Shown here: positions 59,933 to 64,000 of the stretch, piece by piece
Layout: each line of letters starts with the position of its first letter
How positions within the stretch are numbered: position 1 is the first letter of the stretch
Assembly: GCA_020356105.1 (NCBI GenBank)
Contig: CP070634.1
Span: 3,029,088-3,093,087 of the forward strand
Direction of reading: 5' to 3'
Origin: Rhodospirillales bacterium
GTDB lineage: Bacteria > Pseudomonadota > Alphaproteobacteria > UBA8366 > JADFVY01
Length of the DNA stretch: 64,000 nucleotides
Program-made: the position numbers and the translations under genes
Notes under the pieces: model-generated
The model's input: only the letters and a program-made list of their open reading frames with translations
Told to the model about the DNA's origin: nothing
Databases searched by the model: none

Positions 59933-60890
59933 GACCGTCCCCGGATTTGGTGGCACTGCGTACGTAGACCAGAAGCGCCACCATCACCAACGCCAGAAGC
60001 GTCAGCGCGAGGGCCGAACCGAGGGGCCAGTTCCGGCCCTGTCCGAATTGCAGCCCGATCAGGTTCCCCAGCATCATGTTCTTGCCGCCGCCGAGAATTC
60101 GCGGCGTCACATAGGCGCCGAGCGCCGGGATGAACACCAGGATCGACCCCGCGACGATACCCGGCTTGACGAGCGGCACGATGATCCGCCGGAGTACCTT
60201 GAAACGCGTCGCGTAGAGATCGTAACCGGCCTCGACCAGGCGGAAGTCGAGCTTTTCCATCGACGCGTAGATCGGCAACACCATCAGGGGCAGGTAGACG
60301 TAGGTCATCCCGACCATGACCGCGAAGTCCGTATACAGCATCTGGATCGGCTCCTCGATCAGCCCGAGCGACGTGAGGATCGTGTTGATGACCCCCTTGT
60401 TGCGGATCACCTCCATGATCGCGAAGGTGCGGATCAGCAGGTTGGTCCAGAACGGAATGGTGATGAAGAACAGCCACAGATTACGGGATTTCTGGGGCCG
60501 GGTCGCGATGAAGTAGGCGGTCGGGAATCCTAAAACGAATGCCGTCAAGGTGGTCAACAGGGAAAGCTTGACCGAGCGCCAGAGGATCGAGATGTGGGCA
60601 TCGGCGATCGACAGGGACTCGTCGAAGATATCGCGCTGAAGCAAGACGTTGAACCAGCCGTCGAGCGATATCTTCCACTCCACGCCGCCATACGGTCCGG
60701 CCGACAAGAAGGAATAGACCAGCATGATCAGCAACGGTCCCGACGCGGCGCTGAAAAGAACGATCAGTGCCGGCGTCGACAGTAGGAGATGTCGGCGCAC
60801 CTCGGCGCGGCCGGCGCTTTCCGCAGTGTCGGCGGTCCGCTGCTCGCTCGCGGCATCCGCCGTTTCCGTCACTTCCTCGCGCGCGCTCAT
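59925..60890 (-). CDS. potB: Polyamine ABC transporter permease (PotB/PotH-like)
   Basis: Inner-membrane subunit, 321 residues, six helices after a polar, acidic N-terminal extension (~1-32). IPFWTNLLIRTFA and the EAA loop EAGYDLYATRFKVLRRIIVPLVKPG mark PotB/PotH. It lies one base after potA and overlaps potC by eight bases. Confidence 0.93.
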   Translation of the reverse strand: MSAREEVTETADAASEQRTADTAESAGRAEVRRHLLLSTPALIVLFSAASGPLLIMLVYSFLSAGPYGGVEWKISLDGWFNVLLQRDIFDESLSIADAHISILWRSVKLSLLTTLTAFVLGFPTAYFIATRPQKSRNLWLFFITIPFWTNLLIRTFAIMEVIRNKGVINTILTSLGLIEEPIQMLYTDFAVMVGMTYVYLPLMVLPIYASMEKLDFRLVEAGYDLYATRFKVLRRIIVPLVKPGIVAGSILVFIPALGAYVTPRILGGGKNMMLGNLIGLQFGQGRNWPLGSALALTLLALVMVALLVYVRSATKSGDGHG

Positions 60891-60891
60891 G

Positions 60892-62022
60892 TCAGTCCCT
60901 TAGAACCTGGATCGCCTCCGGTTCGATGGCGATGCCGACCTTCTCGCCAAGACCGAACAGCGCTTGCCCGCTGCGCGTATTCTGGACCCGCGCCATGAAG
61001 GGGCCCCCGTCGGGAAGGGTCAGGTGATAATGGGTGTCGGTGCCGCAATAGACGATGTTGTGCAATTCGCCGTGCAACAGGGCGGTCTTCCCTTGCGGAC
61101 ACAGGACCGCCCGCTCGGGTCTGACGGCGATCGTTACCTGGCCGTCGGCGTCGATATTCTCCGGCAGGGCGGCGCTGATCTCCGCCCCCGAGGCAAGCCT
61201 CAGCTTGGCCCGCTGGCCATCGGCGGCGAGCACCTCGGCCTTGAGAAAATTGGTATCTCCGATGAAATCGGCGACGAAGCGCTCGCAGGGGTGGTCGTAG
61301 ATCTCGTGTGGCGGTCCGACCTGCAGCACGCGGCCCTGGTTGAAGACCGCAACCCGGTCGGACATGGTCAACGCCTCTTCCTGATCGTGGGTGACGAAGA
61401 CGAAGGTGATCCCGGTTTCGTGCTGCAGCCTCTTGAGCTCGATCTGCATTTCCTTCCTGAGCTTGTAGTCGAGCGCCGACAGAGGCTCGTCCAGCAGCAG
61501 CACCTGCGGATGGGGCGCGAGCGCGCGGGCCAGCGCCACGCGTTGCTGCTGGCCGCCCGAGATCTGGTCCGTGCGACGCGACGCCAGCGCCTCCATCTTC
61601 ACCAGGCGCAGCATCTGCGCGACCGTGGCCTTGATCTCGGACCGCGGCTTGCCCAGCATCTCGAGGCCGAATCCGATGTTCTCGGCGACAGTCATGTGGG
61701 GAAACAGGGCGTAGTTCTGGAACACCGTGTTGACCGGCCGCTGGTAGGGCGGCAAATGCCCGATGGGTTGTCCGTGGAGCAGGATCTGGCCCTTGGTCGG
61801 ATGGTCGAACCCGGCGATCAGGCGCAGCAATGTCGTCTTGCCGCAGCCAGACGGCCCGAGCAGCGTGAAGAACTCGTTCTCTCTGATCGTTAACGAGACC
61901 CCGTCGAGCGCCCGGATCTCGGTCTCGCCGCTTCCGAACAGCTTGGTGACGTCCCGGGTTTCGATGGCCACCGCCCCACTCGTGGCCGCTCCCGATTCGC
62001 TGTCTTGCGCGCCTTCAGCCAA
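60892..62022 (-). CDS. potA: Polyamine ABC transporter ATP-binding protein PotA
   Basis: ATPase subunit: Walker [10 protein letters not shown], signature [12 protein letters not shown], Walker [14 protein letters not shown]-loop VTHDQEEAL, and a C-terminal TOBE-type domain. As annotated it has 376 residues. The TTG at 62022 has a strong GGGGAGGAG nine bases upstream; the frame continues to a GTG at 62091, but the extra residues are not conserved-looking. First gene of the polyamine operon; the 286-bp region upstream holds no gene. Confidence 0.93.
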   Translation of the reverse strand: MAEGAQDSESGAATSGAVAIETRDVTKLFGSGETEIRALDGVSLTIRENEFFTLLGPSGCGKTTLLRLIAGFDHPTKGQILLHGQPIGHLPPYQRPVNTVFQNYALFPHMTVAENIGFGLEMLGKPRSEIKATVAQMLRLVKMEALASRRTDQISGGQQQRVALARALAPHPQVLLLDEPLSALDYKLRKEMQIELKRLQHETGITFVFVTHDQEEALTMSDRVAVFNQGRVLQVGPPHEIYDHPCERFVADFIGDTNFLKAEVLAADGQRAKLRLASGAEISAALPENIDADGQVTIAVRPERAVLCPQGKTALLHGELHNIVYCGTDTHYHLTLPDGGPFMARVQNTRSGQALFGLGEKVGIAIEPEAIQVLRD

Positions 62023-62308
62023 ACCTCGTGACTCCTCCCCGCGACCGCCGGTGGCAAATGCCGGCAGAGTGTCCCACAGGTCAGGTACCACTTCAATGCG
62101 TCGTTGAGGGCGGCGATCCGGGGGAACGACGCGACCCCGGCCGACGCTGCGGCGGGCCTTCGAACCTCAGAATCGGCGATGCGCCGACCGCTGTTGGCGC
62201 GGCACGAATCGCCGTCGGTGGCGGGACCGTCCGCGAGATGCGCCCGGGCACGGGATCGCGGACAGGGACGGCGAATCGCGTGCGCGGCGGGCGGGAAGAC
62301 CCGCCGGT

Positions 62309-63751
62309 CTATGTGTCGAGCTTTCGGATCAGGGACAGCTGCTTGTCGCGCCACGGCATCGCGGTCTCGAGTTGCGCCGCCAGGCTCATCAGCAGCGCAT
62401 CGTCACCGAACCTCGCCGCGAGATGGACGCCGACCGGCAGATCATCGTCGGTCCAGTGCAACGGCAGGGACAAGGCGGGCTGGCCGCTGGCATTGAAGGC
62501 CGCGGTGAAGGGCGAGTAGGCGAAGACGCCGTCGGGTCCCGTCCGGTAATCGAGGAAATCCTCGTTGTCGGGCCTGAAGCGGCCGACTTTCGCCGGCGGC
62601 TCGGCCAGGGTCGGCGTCAGGAGCACGTCGATATCCGCCATTTGCCCGGCCATTTGCCTGCCGAACGCGTGCACCACCGAGACCGACTGGAGATAATCGG
62701 CGCCCGACAGGCCCGCGGCCATTCTGACGGCGCCTCTGGTTACGCCGTCCAGTTTGGGCTCGTAGGCGCTCGGCTCTTTCGACCTGGCGAAAACCGCCAG
62801 CGCCGTTCCGCAGGCGACGATGTTCGTCCAGGCCCGCATCATCGGCCGGATCTCGATGGTGCCCCTGAACTCGTCGACATGGTGCCCCAGCCCCTCGAGC
62901 GCCGCCGCGGTGTTCTCGATCGCCTTGCGGCAGTCGCCGTGAACCGCGTCGCCGGAAAACGATGTCGTCAGATAGGCGATCTTCAGCGGGCCGGGGTCGC
63001 GGTTCATGGCCGCCGCGAAACCCTCGGCCATGGGCGGCGGCCAGTAGGGCGCGCCGAGATCGGGGCCGGCGGTCGCGTCGAGCAGGACGGCGGTGTCCCG
63101 CAGACTGCGGGTCAGAAACCCGTCGATGGCCATCCCCGCCCAGCCCTCGCCGGCGCCGGGGCCGTCCGGCAATCGCGCGCGCGTCGGCTTGAAGCCGACG
63201 AGACCGCAGCTCGACGCCGGTATCCGCACCGAGCCGCCGCCGTCGGATCCATGCGCGACGGCGACGATCCCCGCGGCCACGGCGGCCGCGGCGCCGCCCG
63301 AGGAGCCGCCGGAGGTATGCGCGGTATTCCACGGGTTGCGGGTCGGTGCGCCGTTGGCGCCGGCCTCCGTGACCGGGCCGATGCCGAATTCGGGCGACGC
63401 CGTGCGGCCGAAAGCAACGAGCCCCGCCGCCTTGAGCCGCAGATAGATCTCGGAATCGTAGGTGTGGACCGTACCCTTGTAGAGGTTGGAGCCGCTGGTC
63501 GTCGGCAACGCCACGGCCTCGGCGCCCAGATCCTTCAGCAGGAACGGCACGCCGGTCATGGGACCGTCCGGCAGACCCTCTGCGATCGCGCTTCGCCCGG
63601 CCTCCTCGGCCATCACCGTGATGGCGTTGAGCAACGGGTTGAGACGCCGGGCGCGGGCAAGGGACGCATCCAGCAGCTCCGTCGCCGTGACCTCGCCGCG
63701 GGCGACCAGAGCCGCCAGCCCGACCCCATCATGCTCCTGGTAGCCGTCCAT
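62309..63751 (-). CDS. Amidase (amidase signature family)
   Basis: Hydrolyses amides through a Ser-cisSer-Lys triad: Lys in PFLLKDLG, then TSGGSSGGAAAAVAAG and GSDGGGSVRIPASSCG. 480 residues, normal for the family; C-terminal LPVGVHLAARFGDD is typical. It could belong to the 6-aminohexanoate-hydrolase or GatA-like groups; the substrate is open and no gatBC is near. ATG 63751 has AAGGGA upstream and gives MDGYQEHDGVGLAALV, while the frame extends 24 codons further without a signal. Beyond it the window ends with no further gene. Confidence 0.9.
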   Translation of the reverse strand: MDGYQEHDGVGLAALVARGEVTATELLDASLARARRLNPLLNAITVMAEEAGRSAIAEGLPDGPMTGVPFLLKDLGAEAVALPTTSGSNLYKGTVHTYDSEIYLRLKAAGLVAFGRTASPEFGIGPVTEAGANGAPTRNPWNTAHTSGGSSGGAAAAVAAGIVAVAHGSDGGGSVRIPASSCGLVGFKPTRARLPDGPGAGEGWAGMAIDGFLTRSLRDTAVLLDATAGPDLGAPYWPPPMAEGFAAAMNRDPGPLKIAYLTTSFSGDAVHGDCRKAIENTAAALEGLGHHVDEFRGTIEIRPMMRAWTNIVACGTALAVFARSKEPSAYEPKLDGVTRGAVRMAAGLSGADYLQSVSVVHAFGRQMAGQMADIDVLLTPTLAEPPAKVGRFRPDNEDFLDYRTGPDGVFAYSPFTAAFNASGQPALSLPLHWTDDDLPVGVHLAARFGDDALLMSLAAQLETAMPWRDKQLSLIRKLDT

Positions 63752-64000
63752 CCTGACCGTCCCTTGTGCGGGAAACGCTGCGTGCCGGGATGGTACCCGT
63801 TCACCGGTTGCTGGCAAGGCCATTCGATCGCATCGTCACCCTTTTTCCAACCGGCCCCCGGGGCGATGCGCCTCCGCGTCGCGGCCGCCGGGGACGAGGG
63901 GCATGGCCCGTGTCACGCGCCGCCGAGCGCCCGCCCGGACCCGCGAGCGCGGCCGCGGATGTCGCATCCACGGTCGATGGCGGGCCCTTCCGCCGGCGCC

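Noticed and set aside
62023..62091. Longer PotA N-terminus from GTG 62091
   Set aside because: The extra residues show no family similarity, whereas TTG 62022 has a strong ribosome-binding site.

Overview
The window looks like a chromosomal segment of a GC-rich alphaproteobacterium, most likely Rhodospirillales in the broad sense. The evidence is a CtrA/CckA/SciP cell-cycle set, a recA-alaS-icd neighbourhood, a direct-repeat GAAC-N7-GAAC SOS box before recA, an alphaproteobacterial DksA with one cysteine, and many ABC and TRAP uptake systems. No rRNA, tRNA, insertion sequence, prophage or CRISPR array was seen, and gene density is high with many 4-base start/stop overlaps.

Layout. 1-5.2 kb: chemotaxis genes (5'-truncated hybrid cheA, cheY, cheB, cheR). 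5.2-13.9 kb: cell-cycle and signalling genes (ctrA, a FliJ-like coiled-coil gene, sciP, a PAS/GGDEF diguanylate cyclase, dksA, a second cheY-like gene, an exported beta-rich protein, cckA). 14-23 kb: a ketopantoate-reductase-like gene, a PA2779-type membrane protein, recA, alaS, a small lipoprotein, an exported protein and icd. 23.5-29.7 kb: a LOG-family hydrolase, two c-type cytochromes, a LysM protein with a repeat-built linker, then psd-pssA and a further CDP-alcohol transferase. 29.7-35.8 kb: an RND efflux pump with its adaptor and a PadR regulator, then an MDR dehydrogenase. 35.9-41.4 kb: a complete branched-chain amino acid ABC system (livK, a DUF6867-like gene, livF, livG, livM, livH). 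41.5-45.7 kb: a 3-hydroxyacyl-CoA dehydrogenase-like gene and a TRAP transporter (dctMQP). 46.2-53.9 kb: a five-gene redox operon. 54-64 kb: a GMC oxidoreductase, an MBL hydrolase, an acetylpolyamine amidohydrolase beside a polyamine ABC transporter, and an amidase.

The most interesting part is the operon at 46232-53941. It links an Nfn/SudAB-like NAD(P)H:ferredoxin flavoprotein pair to a two-subunit 2-oxoacid:ferredoxin oxidoreductase (gamma-alpha fusion plus beta). It ends in a 749-residue protein that I cannot assign to a named family: it has a PFOR-like segment in the middle and a single-cluster ferredoxin at its C-terminus. A near-consensus FNR/FixK-type box lies the class II distance from a TATAGT -10 element in front of the operon, which points to low-oxygen expression.

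Regulation visible elsewhere includes a perfect TTAA-N7-TTAAC CtrA box before the second cheY-like gene, a TTAACCAT half-site before ctrA, palindromes inside the padR promoter, and stem-loops placed between substrate-binding-protein genes and their partners in the TRAP and polyamine operons.
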